A DNA stretch of 64,000 nt from Streptomyces capillispiralis (GTDB lineage Bacteria > Actinomycetota > Actinomycetes > Streptomycetales > Streptomycetaceae). The stretch covers positions 7,142,001 through 7,206,000 of the forward strand of contig NZ_VIWV01000001.1 of NCBI RefSeq assembly GCF_007829875.1. The letters run 5' to 3'. Every line of letters starts with the position of its first letter. Positions within the stretch are counted from its first letter, which is position 1. Below are positions 42,586 through 50,548 of the stretch, piece after piece. The notes below the pieces were generated by a model. It was given only the letters and a program-made list of their open reading frames with translations, was not told where the DNA came from and ran no database searches. A program made the position numbers and the translations under genes.

Positions 42586-43386
42586 TCAGCGGCGGGTTCG
42601 TACGCCGGCGGCGGCGTGGGCGCGGGCGGTGGTGCGCGGTCTGGTGCTTCGGGTGCTGTTGCGGGCCCAGGTGGCGGCGCGGGCGGCCGTGATGCGGGCC
42701 TGTTGCCAGGCGCTGAGTTGGGAGGGCTTGACGGATACCGACCAGGTGCGGATCTGCGCGCTGTGTGGGACGCGTCCGCGCGGGCGCATCACGGGGTCGG
42801 GGCTGGCGAGTTCGGTGGAGAAGGCTTGCACGAGGTGCATCGGGGTGTTCGGCGTGAAGTTGGCCGTCCAGCCGTTGCCTTGCTTGTCCTGCGCTCCGCT
42901 CCACCACATCGCCGCCCCGTCGGGGTTCTGGCGGTACTTCATCCAGGCGGTGCCATCGGGGCTGGTCGCCACGTAGTGTTCGCCCTCGAAACGCGTGTGC
43001 CAGTTCTGCTCCTGCAGTGGAGCCCAGACGTTGGGGGCGTGTGCGGAGCGGGGACGGGTGAGGGCGTCGGTCAGGCCGGCGACGATCTCCACCGGGGCCT
43101 GACGGCCCAGGTGCGCCGACCACTTGCCGCTGGCCCCGTCTGCCCGGCCGTGGATGGTCCAGCCGCCGGGAAGGACGTAAGGGTCGTAGGCGACGCGGAC
43201 GGTCCGGTCCGGGCTCTCCATGAACAAGGGGCCGCCGGTCTTGGACTTGTCCCGCCAGCCCGAGGCACGCAGGAACTCCGAGACGTGCCGGACGTCGCCG
43301 CCGCCTGCCAGGGCACGGGGCTGGACGAGGTAGTGCTGCTCGGCCTGCTCGCCGGGCCCCCAGCCCTGCCACTGCTTCTTCTTCAC
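42586..43386 (-). CDS. DUF317 protein (266 aa)
   Basis: Third DUF317 copy. Starts with GTG at 43386 in a GTGA overlap with the upstream stop (KKKQWQGWGPGEQAEQHYLV). First unit YLVQPRALAGGGDVRHVSEF ... GWTIHGRADGASGKWSAHLG; second unit SPDGTAWMKYRQNPDGAAMW ... GWTANFTPNTPMHLVQAFST. The C-terminus is strongly basic (many Arg, ending VRTRR), suggesting nucleic-acid contact. Three such proteins within 3.4 kb point to local duplication. Confidence 0.75.
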   Translation of the reverse strand: MKKKQWQGWGPGEQAEQHYLVQPRALAGGGDVRHVSEFLRASGWRDKSKTGGPLFMESPDRTVRVAYDPYVLPGGWTIHGRADGASGKWSAHLGRQAPVEIVAGLTDALTRPRSAHAPNVWAPLQEQNWHTRFEGEHYVATSPDGTAWMKYRQNPDGAAMWWSGAQDKQGNGWTANFTPNTPMHLVQAFSTELASPDPVMRPRGRVPHSAQIRTWSVSVKPSQLSAWQQARITAARAATWARNSTRSTRPRTTARAHAAAGVRTRR

Positions 43387-43766
43387 CGGCGCCGCCGGAC
43401 CACGAGCGGTGCGGGCACTGGGGGCTTCGCCGCGGGGGTGGCGGGCTGGGTGCTGACGTGCTGCAGGGCGTCCTTGTGTTCGTCCAGGTCGAGGGTGATG
43501 TCGTGCAGTTCGTTCGAGGCACGGCTCAGAGCGAGCCACACCTCCGCGGGGAGCGCGCCGCGCTCTGCCTGGTTTTTGGCGAACACGCTTCCGGTGGCGA
43601 CGAGGTGAGTGACGCCGCCGAGGACTCCGGCGTCCGGGTCGAGAACGCGGGCGATGATCTGCGCGGCCTGGGGTGGGGGAAGCTGCGAGAGGTGGTCGGC
43701 GAGCTGGCCGAGCTGGCGGGTGATCTCGTCGGCCAGTCTCACCGGATAGGGGGCGGGGTGGGACAT
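43383..43766 (-). CDS. Hypothetical helical protein (127 aa)
   Basis: ATG at 43766. Three helical stretches (RLADEITRQLGQLADHLSQL, VWLALSRASNELHDITLDLD, DEHKDALQHVSTQP) and a short Pro-rich basic tail. No domain recognised. Coupled by GTGA overlap to the DUF317 gene downstream. About 275 bases upstream (43767-44041) separate it from the next gene; I see no convincing gene there, although a Pro/Arg-rich frame (ending 43789) exists. Confidence 0.65.
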   Translation of the reverse strand: MSHPAPYPVRLADEITRQLGQLADHLSQLPPPQAAQIIARVLDPDAGVLGGVTHLVATGSVFAKNQAERGALPAEVWLALSRASNELHDITLDLDEHKDALQHVSTQPATPAAKPPVPAPLVVRRRR

Positions 43767-44041
43767 GCTCCTCCGGGTCGGTGGACGGTCAGTGGTGGTG
43801 GCGCTGCCCGACGCGCTGTGACTCGGTGAGGACGCCCTCCGGGCGGGCGCCGGTCAGCGGGGAGGTGTGGTCGGGACCGGTCGGTATGCAAGCGCGCAGA
43901 TAGCGGCGGAACAGGGCTGTGGCGAGCCGGGGCTTGAGCCGGTTGCTGATCGGTGGGGGTGTGCGGGGTGCTACGGGTTTCTCCGGGAGTCGGGCGGTGT
44001 GCTGGGCGGCCCCGGCGTGGTGCCGGGGCCGCTCGGGCGTC

Positions 44042-44245
44042 TTACGGGGTACGGCGGGCCGGTGCGGAGTGCGACGGGGAGCCGTCCGGTGCCGGTTGCT
44101 GCGCTGCGGGACGGGCCGCTCTGGTGCGGAGGCCGTGCATGGCCAGCCGGCAGGTGGCTTCGTCGAAGATGCCGGGCGTGCACTTGACGTCATGACCGGT
44201 CAGGAGCAGGGCGGGGATGCCTAGGTCGGCCTCCGCCTGGTTCAT
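44042..44245 (-). CDS. Hypothetical small protein (67 aa)
   Basis: ATG at 44245 in an ATGA overlap with the upstream stop. The first 40 residues look real (NQAEADLGIPALLLTGHDVK, CTPGIFDEATCRLAMHGLRT); the rest is Pro/Ser/Arg-rich. No domain recognised. Coupling to the upstream gene is the main support. Confidence 0.5.
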   Translation of the reverse strand: MNQAEADLGIPALLLTGHDVKCTPGIFDEATCRLAMHGLRTRAARPAAQQPAPDGSPSHSAPARRTP

Positions 44246-45000
44246 CGAGTCCTGGCGGTTGGCGTACGGGTGCCGGACGGGGTCGGCGGCATGGATGCCG
44301 GGGCTGAGGTAGGCGCGGTCCGTCCGGCGGGGTGCTGGAGGGCGGTACCGATGCCGAGCGCGTCGAGGCGCGGGCCGATCTCGCGTAGGGCGCGGGCCTG
44401 GACCTGGGTGTCGTCACCACTCAGGCGGTAGATGCCGCTCTGCGGGTCCTGGATAAAGCCGTGGGCGACGAGGATCGTGCCGGCCCGGTCGTCGGCGGGG
44501 GCGGTGGCGACGCTGCCGTCCGGCTGCCAGGTCAGGACGATCCGGTCCGGCTGGGAGGGCTGGATGCCACCCAGGGCGTTGTGCCGGACCTGTGCGAGCG
44601 CACGGTCGTAGCGGGCGAGCAAATCGCCAGCGACCTGCTCGGCACTCAGGAACGGGTCGTCTGCCAGGGCGACGCCGTTGGGCTCAGGGACAGCCCGGTA
44701 CGCCTCGTCGGGCAGGGCGCGCGGGGCGACGGCGGCGAGAAGGAAGCCGTCGCGTCCGTCGTGCCGGTCCAGGAGGACGAGCTGGGCGCCGTCGGGGCGG
44801 CTCAGGACGGCTGCCTGCGTCAGCGGGTGCTCGGCGAGGGAGGCGGCGACCAGGTCCAGGTCCCAGATCCGGTCGGCGATTTCGGCGAGGTCGTCTTTGG
44901 CGTCGGCTGTCAGGTGCGTGCTGGTCCAGGTATCGGGGAGTTCACCGGCGAGGACGTCGGCGTACGAGGCGAGGTGCTCGGAGGTGTCGTGGTCGTGCAT
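44242..45000 (-). CDS. Hypothetical protein, paralogue of the 54672 gene (252 aa)
   Basis: ATG at 45000. Begins with SYADVLAGELPDTWTSTHLT and has PEPNGVALADDPFLSAEQVA, LLARYDRALAQVRHNALG and a beta-rich C-terminal part. The gene at 54672-55445 has matching pieces in the same order (LAARLPGTWTSEYQ, EEPNGIAVPKDPARAAARVA, LLPRYEEALQAVLNNAAH), so the two are paralogues about 10 kb apart in the same module. No named domain is recognised. Probably an element-specific conserved unknown. Confidence 0.7.
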   Translation of the reverse strand: MHDHDTSEHLASYADVLAGELPDTWTSTHLTADAKDDLAEIADRIWDLDLVAASLAEHPLTQAAVLSRPDGAQLVLLDRHDGRDGFLLAAVAPRALPDEAYRAVPEPNGVALADDPFLSAEQVAGDLLARYDRALAQVRHNALGGIQPSQPDRIVLTWQPDGSVATAPADDRAGTILVAHGFIQDPQSGIYRLSGDDTQVQARALREIGPRLDALGIGTALQHPAGRTAPTSAPASMPPTPSGTRTPTARTR

Positions 45001-45025
45001 GGTGTCCTTGGGCAGTTGCAGGGGC

Positions 45026-45727
45026 TCAGCGGCGCAGGCGGGTGGCACCGACGGGCGGCGGTGCCGGGGCCGGCAGTGCACGCGGCGTGGGTGGGCAGGC
45101 GTACACGGCGGAGCGTTCGGGCTCGTGGTCGGGCACCTGCTCGGCGCAGGGGCGGCGGCCGGGGTGAGGGGCGTGCCGGTCGGCCAGCCGTTCGCGGGTG
45201 TACGCGAGGTCGGAGTGGATGACGCGGACGTATTCGTCGGCGAGGTAGCGCAGGCGCCGGGCGGTGTGCGGATCGGTCGCGTTGCCGAGTTCGTCGAAGA
45301 ACTCCGCCAGAGCGCCGAGGGTTTCCTCCAACCCGGCGAGGATGCCGTCGTGGGGCGCGGTGAGTTCGGTGAGGATGTCGGCTGCCTCGGCGGTGTCGGT
45401 GGCTTCGCGCAGGCGTTCGGCGAGGTGGGAGACCGAGGTACCGAGCGTGGGATAGCGCGCGGGGCGGGCGTCGGTGTCGAAAGATTCGTCGCAGTCGACG
45501 TGGTACCCGGCAGCCCGCAGGCGCGCTACGGCATCGGTGGCGAGACGGGACCCGTCGTCCTCGGTGAGGCCGGCGGGGGCGCGGTGGTAGGTCTTGTGCA
45601 GGCGGACGACCGCGATGAATCCCGCGCGCTGGAGAATGCTGTGTGCCTCCAAGTCCCCGCCGCGCGCGAGGAGTTCGCTGGAGTTCGAGTCGCGGCGGAT
45701 GTCCATGAAGCGGCCGGTATGGGGCAA
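45026..45727 (-). CDS. Hypothetical protein (233 aa)
   Basis: Start taken as TTG 45727 with GGAG ten bases upstream; ATG 45706 is the alternative. N-terminal SSELLARGGDLEAHSILQRA and VAVVRLHKTYHRAPAGL-like stretch (AGFIAVVRLHKTYHRAPAGL) form a small alpha/beta unit; the middle helix GILAGLEETLGALAEFFDEL and following LRYLADEYVRVIHSDL resemble the corresponding part of the 55475 gene (DGLLAQLGEFFEAAGEKAKE, IRNLVEVLHVAEDRMRAL), suggesting another paralogue pair. Pro-rich tail. No domain named. Confidence 0.65.
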   Translation of the reverse strand: MPHTGRFMDIRRDSNSSELLARGGDLEAHSILQRAGFIAVVRLHKTYHRAPAGLTEDDGSRLATDAVARLRAAGYHVDCDESFDTDARPARYPTLGTSVSHLAERLREATDTAEAADILTELTAPHDGILAGLEETLGALAEFFDELGNATDPHTARRLRYLADEYVRVIHSDLAYTRERLADRHAPHPGRRPCAEQVPDHEPERSAVYACPPTPRALPAPAPPPVGATRLRR

Positions 45728-45740
45728 GAAGGCGTTGCTC

Positions 45741-46592
45741 CTACGGAGATCTGTGGGCGGTGTGCCGGGCTACGGGCGGTGCAGCGGCGATCCGGGACCG
45801 GCGGACCAGGTGGGCCGCGGTGGTGTCCAGGTCCTGCTGGATCGCGTGGAGCCGGCGGGCGATCAGCTCCAGACCGTGTGCTGCTTCGATGCTGGCGGCT
45901 CCGGGCTGGCGGGCGATGCGGTGAGCGGTGTGCTCGATCAGTCCGCGGACCGTGGCCAGCGGGCCGGCCTGCTCGTCGGCGAGCTGCGTAAGGACGCTCG
46001 CGAACTGCGCGGATGCGGTGGGCGCCGTACGGACAGCGGGGCGTGTCGCGGGTCCGGTGCGGGCGGGGATCAAGTTGAGGTCCTGTTCGATGCGGCGTGC
46101 CTCGTCCGCAAGGCGCCGCAGTATGTCTGAGGGCGGGGTGCGCCAGGTGCCGTCGAGGTGGATCAGGTTGGCGATCAGGTCCAGGCGCCCGGGCTGTGCC
46201 TGGACGGCGATCCACCGCCAGCCGTGCTCCGCGGCGCCGGGTATCTCGATACCGGCGGCTCGCGCGAACCGGTGAGCGGTTTCGGCCCACTCGGGACCGG
46301 TCAGCTCCCGGTCGTCCGGGTGGAGGCGGATGTCGAGATGGAGGATCGCCCGCCGGTCGTCGTCCGCACTGGCAGTGAACGGATGCTCCAGGTGGGGATC
46401 TTCGAGGTGCTCGGCCCACTGAACGGACGTCCAGGTTCTCTGCTCGTCATCCGGGGTGTAGTAGTCCAGGCCCGGCCAGTGGGCGACGATGGTGTACTCC
46501 GTCGGACCCTCGTTCGGGGAAAGGGGCCGCCTGAGTGCCTCGGCGAGCGGGTCGCGCGGCGAGTGGGTCCGCGCGTGCAGGCGGGGGATCAT
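45741..46592 (-). CDS. Degenerate relaxase/mobilisation-like protein (283 aa)
   Basis: The segment ILHLDIRLHPDDRELTGPEW, AETAHRFARAAGIEIPG, then HGWRWIAVQAQPGRLDLIAN with LIHLDGTWRTPPSDILRRLA follows the pattern of MobA/VirD2-type relaxases of actinomycetes, in which a W-V-A-V-R-H ... H-x-H stretch holds the metal-binding histidines. Here the histidine positions read Q, R and D instead, so nicking activity is doubtful. The C-terminal half is helical. ATG at 46592, four-base overlap with the upstream gene. It may be an accessory relaxosome protein. No intact relaxase was found elsewhere in the window. Confidence 0.55.
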   Translation of the reverse strand: MIPRLHARTHSPRDPLAEALRRPLSPNEGPTEYTIVAHWPGLDYYTPDDEQRTWTSVQWAEHLEDPHLEHPFTASADDDRRAILHLDIRLHPDDRELTGPEWAETAHRFARAAGIEIPGAAEHGWRWIAVQAQPGRLDLIANLIHLDGTWRTPPSDILRRLADEARRIEQDLNLIPARTGPATRPAVRTAPTASAQFASVLTQLADEQAGPLATVRGLIEHTAHRIARQPGAASIEAAHGLELIARRLHAIQQDLDTTAAHLVRRSRIAAAPPVARHTAHRSP

Positions 46593-47377
46593 GACGGCAC
46601 CCCGCTCGACGTGCGGGTGGGCGGCCGGTGCTGATGAAGGTCGCGGGCTGTGCAGAGCAGGGAGCGCTCGCGGACCAGGTCGGCGTGCACCGAGGTGTCC
46701 CCCGGCGGGAGACAGTCGATCGCCCTGTCGATGGCGCCCAGCCCTTCGTCGTACCGGCCCAGCCGCCGCAGGGCACCCGCCACGCGGAAGAGGACGATCG
46801 GGTCGCTGCCGGTGGCGAGGGCCGGTCGGGAGCGGAGGGCCAGGAGACGCTCCGCGCCGTGGTCCAGGTCCTGGCCGAGCCACAGCCCGTGCAGCAGGAC
46901 GTGCAGGGTCTTGGTGTGCTGCCCGGCGTCCGCGAGGACCTCGTCCATGACCGCGAGGCCCTCCGGGCGGGACTGGCCCAGCAGCGCGAAGGCGTACAAG
47001 GCCCGCGTGTAGCAGTCCAGCGGCTGACGCGCGGTTTCCGCGAGTTGTTCGACGAGGCGTTGGAGGGTGGGGCAGCGGAAGTCGAACCGCAGGGCGCTCA
47101 GGTACAGATGAGCCAAGGTGCGGGCGGTGATCGGGTCAAGGCCCATTGCGGTGACGTCCTGCGGGGACAGCAGGGCCAGGACGCTGTGTCCGGCCGACCG
47201 TGCCGCCCAGGCAGCATCCGCGCACACCTCGGCCGAAGTTCTCCAGTCGGCCTCGATGTCGCGGAGGTCTTCGGCCAGGTGAAGCGGCCAGGAAGAATCG
47301 ACCGGAGATGCGGTGGCTCGGGCCCTGGCTCTGTCGAGCGCGGCGAAACGGCCGGGACGGTGCGTGGGGGAAGTCAT
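46589..47377 (-). CDS. Hypothetical helical-repeat protein (262 aa)
   Basis: A string of helix pairs that looks TPR-like: TARTLAHLYLSALRFDFRCP, LQRLVEQLAETARQPLDCYT, ALYAFALLGQSRPEGLAVMD, LHVLLHGLWLGQDLDHGAER, LFRVAGALRRLGRYDEGLGA IDRAI. No helix-turn-helix is seen at the N-terminus. Coupled by overlap to both neighbours. A scaffold role is possible; the repeat assignment is by eye. Confidence 0.6.
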   Translation of the reverse strand: MTSPTHRPGRFAALDRARARATASPVDSSWPLHLAEDLRDIEADWRTSAEVCADAAWAARSAGHSVLALLSPQDVTAMGLDPITARTLAHLYLSALRFDFRCPTLQRLVEQLAETARQPLDCYTRALYAFALLGQSRPEGLAVMDEVLADAGQHTKTLHVLLHGLWLGQDLDHGAERLLALRSRPALATGSDPIVLFRVAGALRRLGRYDEGLGAIDRAIDCLPPGDTSVHADLVRERSLLCTARDLHQHRPPTRTSSGVPS

Positions 47378-47799
47378 CGACCACTCCGGATGTCCGCGAT
47401 GTGCACGAGCTGGCCCAGGGCGGTGGTGGTGTACCAGCCGCAGTCGATCAGCTCGTCGCGGTCGGCGAACCGCGTAAAGAGGGCATCCTCCATGGCGCGC
47501 AGGTAGATCAGGCAGTCCGGGCAGCGGCGCGAGAGGTGCACGAGGTAGCGGGGGTGGGCGGTGACGTAGGACTGGGCGCCGCCGGTCGCATCACGCAGCC
47601 GCCAGCCGTCCTCGTCGGTCGGGGTGTGCCAGGACGGGGCCACGACGCGCATCGCATCGCCCCACAGTTCTCCGCCGGCCATCCCCTTCAGGACGACGAC
47701 AGTGTCACCGGCCTGGAAGTGGGCGTGGGTGATATCCCGATCGGGGGTGAGCGGGTCGGGCGTCGGTGCGAACGCCGAGGTGGGCGGAAGCTGGGACAT
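47374..47799 (-). CDS. Hypothetical protein (141 aa)
   Basis: First gene of the leftward run 47799 to 43383. A beta-rich first half (HFQAGDTVVVLKGMAGGELW, DAMRVVAPSWHTP) and a C-x2-C pair (RRCPDCLIYLRAMEDALFTR) that may bind a metal. The ATG at 47799 lies just after the inverted repeat at 47852-47876. No domain recognised. Confidence 0.65.
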   Translation of the reverse strand: MSQLPPTSAFAPTPDPLTPDRDITHAHFQAGDTVVVLKGMAGGELWGDAMRVVAPSWHTPTDEDGWRLRDATGGAQSYVTAHPRYLVHLSRRCPDCLIYLRAMEDALFTRFADRDELIDCGWYTTTALGQLVHIADIRSGR

Positions 47800-47851
47800 G
47801 AGTTCCTTCCACGCAGATGCTGGCGGGGTGGGAGCATCAATAGTCCGGAGG

Positions 47852-47876
47852 AACGCCGGTTTGGCTAACCGGCGTT
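47852..47876. terminator. Perfect 10-bp inverted repeat (terminator or operator)
   Basis: AACGCCGGTT, loop TGGCT, AACCGGCGTT. The arms match perfectly. It lies in the 99-base gap between two same-strand genes, 23 bases after one stop (47899) and 53 bases before the next start (47799). No T-run follows, which is normal for Streptomyces terminators. A third CCGGTT follows at 47879, so an operator for the 47799 operon is also possible. Confidence 0.55.
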
Positions 47877-47898
47877 ATCCGGTTATGTTGCCCCGCCG

Positions 47899-48396
47899 TC
47901 AGCGGAACGGGTTCTCCGTCCCGCGGTCCGCCTCACTGGCTGCGTCGAGGAGTTCGAGCAGGTCAGTGCCTTCGGCGTCGCGCTGGTCGATCCACCATCC
48001 GGCACGGGTGATGGCGCGGGCCTTCTCCTCCAGCTCCGCCCAGTCCGCCTCGTCCCACGTGCCCTCGATGACGAGCGCGGTGTGCGCGGATGTCATCAGT
48101 TGGTGGCGGGAGCGTTCGCCCCAGTCCAGGGCCTTGGCCGGGCCCTCCAACTGCGGCATGTCGAACTGCTTCGCCCACGTGAGGGCTGCCTCCTGCTCCT
48201 CGGCCCGCTTGGCCGCGAGCCACTCCTCCTTGGACTCGGTGTCGGCGTCGCGCGCCACCTTCCAGCAGTCGGTGCAGTTCTTCGACGCGAGCCAGCGGGC
48301 GAAGCCTGCCCGCTTGTCGGCAGGGCGATTGGACAGGTCATGATCCACACGGTGGGAGCAGGCGTGCTCCACAGTCCAGTGCGTACGCACAGCCAT
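47899..48396 (-). CDS. Hypothetical protein with N-terminal His/Cys pattern (165 aa)
   Basis: The N-terminus has HWTVEHACSHRVDHDLSNRP followed by WLASKNCTDCWKVARDAD, giving H/C and C-x2-C positions that could form a small zinc site. The rest is charged and helical (KEEWLAAKRAEEQEAALTWA, DWGERSRHQLMTSAHTALVI). Standing alone between two likely regulatory stretches. A conserved unknown of Streptomyces elements, possibly DNA-binding; not proven. Confidence 0.65.
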   Translation of the reverse strand: MAVRTHWTVEHACSHRVDHDLSNRPADKRAGFARWLASKNCTDCWKVARDADTESKEEWLAAKRAEEQEAALTWAKQFDMPQLEGPAKALDWGERSRHQLMTSAHTALVIEGTWDEADWAELEEKARAITRAGWWIDQRDAEGTDLLELLDAASEADRGTENPFR

Positions 48397-48408
48397 AATT
48401 CGATCTCC

Positions 48409-48654
48409 TCAAAGGGGTTGCAAGGTGGGGGTTGCGCCCTGATCAGGGCGTCTTATGCCGGCCTCGATGCAGGCACCGGCGCCAGCCGCACCGCGACTGC
48501 CCGCGGGGCCCAGACGTCGGCGCGCGGCGAGAAGGACGGTGAGAGCGAAGGCCGCGCCGGTGCCAGGGAGCGCCGGGTCGGCGAGCGGCTGCTTGGCGAG
48601 GTGTCCGGCGAGGGCGGTGCGGCGGGCGGGACGCTTGGCCAGGAGCACGGCCAC
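48409..48654 (-). CDS. Possible small membrane-associated protein (81 aa)
   Basis: Contains one short hydrophobic stretch (GTGAAFALTVLLAARRRLG) and basic flanks. It ends 12 bases before the ATG of the 48396 gene (48409 versus 48396), in operon-like spacing. Composition is Ala/Arg-rich, so a chance frame cannot be excluded. Confidence 0.35.
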   Translation of the reverse strand: MAVLLAKRPARRTALAGHLAKQPLADPALPGTGAAFALTVLLAARRRLGPAGSRGAAGAGACIEAGIRRPDQGATPTLQPL

Positions 48655-48941
48655 CAGGAGAGGTTTGCCTGCAACGAGGCTTCGCGCGTGAAGACCAGGT
48701 AAGTGGGAGTCGCTGTAGATCGGCGCTTGGGCTCCCCCGAAGCGGTCACCAACTTGTCTGTGTGTCAGTGGGGTTGGCTACTATGGACGTGGTCGACGAG
48801 ATCCTTGAAAGGCATGGTGCATCGGTGATGATGGCCAACCGCTACGGCGCTCCATCCGAGGAGCGATAGGCGCGCCTGGCCGGCGCTTCCCTATCGCGAC
48901 GCCCGCTGGGCGGCGACGCTGTGACGTGAATCCAGCGCAGG
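48655..48941. other. Intergenic region with possible regulatory role
   Basis: The switch point between leftward genes (48654 and below) and a rightward small gene. It holds the 28-codon frame listed separately and no other credible gene. Locally less GC-rich (for example CACCAACTTGTCTGTGTGTC at about 48748). It should contain divergent promoters; I cannot place them firmly. Confidence 0.4.
48783..48869 (+). CDS. Possible 28-residue peptide
   Basis: ATG 48783 to TAG 48869 encodes MDVVDEILERHGASVMMANR followed by YGAPSEER. The peptide is amphipathic and soluble in character, with non-random third-base GC. No ribosome binding site is obvious (the gap before the ATG reads GGGTTGGCTACT), so it could be leaderless. 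Too short to judge by codon use alone. Confidence 0.3.
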   Translation: MDVVDEILERHGASVMMANRYGAPSEER

Positions 48942-49211
48942 ATGCACCCTGCCCTGATTCAGGTGACGGCGCTCCGACGGAGTATGGGAGGGCCCTACTT
49001 GTCTGCCACCACTTCTACCTGTGACCACCGCGTGTATCACGTTGTCGTCGTTGCTCTGGTATCCGTCACTGCTGGGCTGGTTGCGGGGATCGGCTCCGCT
49101 GTTCTGGGGCAGCCTGCCCTCACCGCCGTCGCTTCTGGCGGGGCCGTCCTTGCCTTCACCTACGGCGCCGGCATGACCGCCGTGTCACACGTGAGTAAGC
49201 GTCAGCAGTAG
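48942..49211 (+). CDS. Small membrane protein, two transmembrane helices (about 70-89 aa)
   Basis: Hydrophobic segments YHVVVVALVSVTAGLVAGIG and ALTAVASGGAVLAFTYGAGM predict two membrane helices; the C-terminus is basic (SHVSKRQQ). Start is unclear: ATG 48942 gives 89 residues; TTG 49000 (SATTSTCDHRVYH) has GGGAGG about seven bases upstream and is my preferred start. One of the few rightward genes in the conjugation half, followed by a clear terminator. No family recognised. Confidence 0.6.
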   Translation: MHPALIQVTALRRSMGGPYLSATTSTCDHRVYHVVVVALVSVTAGLVAGIGSAVLGQPALTAVASGGAVLAFTYGAGMTAVSHVSKRQQ

Positions 49212-49221
49212 CCGCTGCTCC

Positions 49222-49244
49222 GGGGCGGCTGGCATGGCCGCCCC
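49222..49244. terminator. Bidirectional GC-rich terminator hairpin
   Basis: GGGGCGGC, seven-base loop TGGCATG, GCCGCCCC, a perfect 8-bp stem 10 bases after the stop at 49211. It lies between the rightward small membrane gene and the leftward gene ending at 49358, so it can serve both. Confidence 0.75.
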
Positions 49245-49357
49245 TAGGCCGTGGGCGCTCAAGACAGCTCACGATCGTGCTCGTATTTTGCGAGGGCAAG
49301 GTTGATCGCGTACTGCTCCATGGGCTCGTGTTCGTCAAGACCAGGTGGGACATGGGC

Positions 49358-50548
49358 TTAGCGGTGTCGGGCGGTGGTGCTGGCGCGGGGTGGCGGCTTG
49401 GGCGGTGTGGTGTCCACGGCGGGGCGCGGACGGGTGCGCAGCACGGGGGTGCGGTGCGGGGGCAGGACGGCGACGGTCGCGCCGAGGTCCTCGGCCGCCT
49501 CTTCGACTTCGCGGGTGAGGAACTCGATCTGCCGGCTCAGCGCTGCCAGGCGGGCGGCGATCTGGCGGCCCTGCACGGTCTCCAGGGCGCTGGCGAACTG
49601 GCCGCTGGTCTCCAGGAGTTCCTGCAGGCGGACCATCGGTCCGGCGTCATAGCCGCGCTGGACAGCGCTGAGAAGCGCATTGGAGGCGTCACCGGCACTG
49701 TGGCCTTCGACGACATCGCGGATGAGGTCCTGCAGGGACACCTCCGGGACCGGTGCCGGGCGGTTGAACCGGGAGACGTCCGCGCGCAGCACGCCGGGCG
49801 GAACCGGAGCGGGCAGTACCTTGCCCGCCTCGTACTCGTGGGCGTAGTGCCCGATCACCTGCCAGCCCGGTGCGTCCGGATCGCCGCGCAGCGCGACCAC
49901 CGTCGAGTCGTCATCCTCGACCAAATAGGCGAGGGTGATCGGCTGCCCGTCGGCGGCGTACCACGACTCGGTCAGCTCCAGCTCGCCGCGCCTTTGCGCG
50001 GCCTGGGCCTTCTTGGTCCACATTTGCTGTTCCTCGTCGGTCAGCGGAGTCTTGTGGTGCTGGCCGCCCTGCTGGTCGGCGAGGTTGCTGGCGATGGAGC
50101 CGTGGTCCGCCCAGGCGGCCAGGTGCGGCCACAAGGCCGCGTGCTGAGCGCGCTCGGCCGGGGAACCGGGTGCGGCTGGCCGGTCGAGCGCCCGGCGGAT
50201 CTCGGCGGCCGAAACGGCCAGGCCGTCCAGGACGGCCCGCCACCCGGCCAGGTGCCGAGCGGGTGGCAGCTCATCGAGCGCCAGGCGGGCGGCATCGAGG
50301 AGAGCCTCGGCGTGCGGGGCGAGGTGGGCGGCGTACGCCTCCACCGCGGCCTTGTCGCGGTGGGCTCGTGCGGCTGCCGCGGCGCCCGCGTGGACGGTAC
50401 GGCCGTAGCGGTCGCGTGTCATGTCGAGCGCTGCCTCGGTCTCGCGGTCGATGACCGCCAGCCGCAAACGGAAGTCGCGTGCCGCGTTGGCCAGTTCGGG
50501 AGCGGTCGGCAAGGGGCCGTCGGGGGTCGGACCGCTCGCGGGTGTCAT
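49358..50548 (-). CDS. Hypothetical conjugation-module protein (396 aa)
   Basis: N-terminal helical half (ANAARDFRLRLAVIDRETEA, HLAPHAEALLDAARLALDEL) then a beta-rich insert (YAADGQPITLAYLVEDDDST, PGWQVIGHYAHEYEAGKVLP) and a coiled-coil C-terminal half (RLQELLETSGQFASALETVQ, LAALSRQIEFLTREVEEAAE) with a Pro-rich basic tail. No domain recognised. ATG at 50548 in an ATGA overlap with the stop of the upstream (frameshifted) gene. Last gene of the run, followed by the terminator. Confidence 0.7.
   Translation of the reverse strand: MTPASGPTPDGPLPTAPELANAARDFRLRLAVIDRETEAALDMTRDRYGRTVHAGAAAAARAHRDKAAVEAYAAHLAPHAEALLDAARLALDELPPARHLAGWRAVLDGLAVSAAEIRRALDRPAAPGSPAERAQHAALWPHLAAWADHGSIASNLADQQGGQHHKTPLTDEEQQMWTKKAQAAQRRGELELTESWYAADGQPITLAYLVEDDDSTVVALRGDPDAPGWQVIGHYAHEYEAGKVLPAPVPPGVLRADVSRFNRPAPVPEVSLQDLIRDVVEGHSAGDASNALLSAVQRGYDAGPMVRLQELLETSGQFASALETVQGRQIAARLAALSRQIEFLTREVEEAAEDLGATVAVLPPHRTPVLRTRPRPAVDTTPPKPPPRASTTARHR

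Noticed and set aside
43789..44193. A 134-codon minus-strand frame between two small genes
   Set aside because: Pro/Arg/Thr-rich and overlapping the better supported 44042-44245 gene; only the last part might be coding, and I cannot decide.
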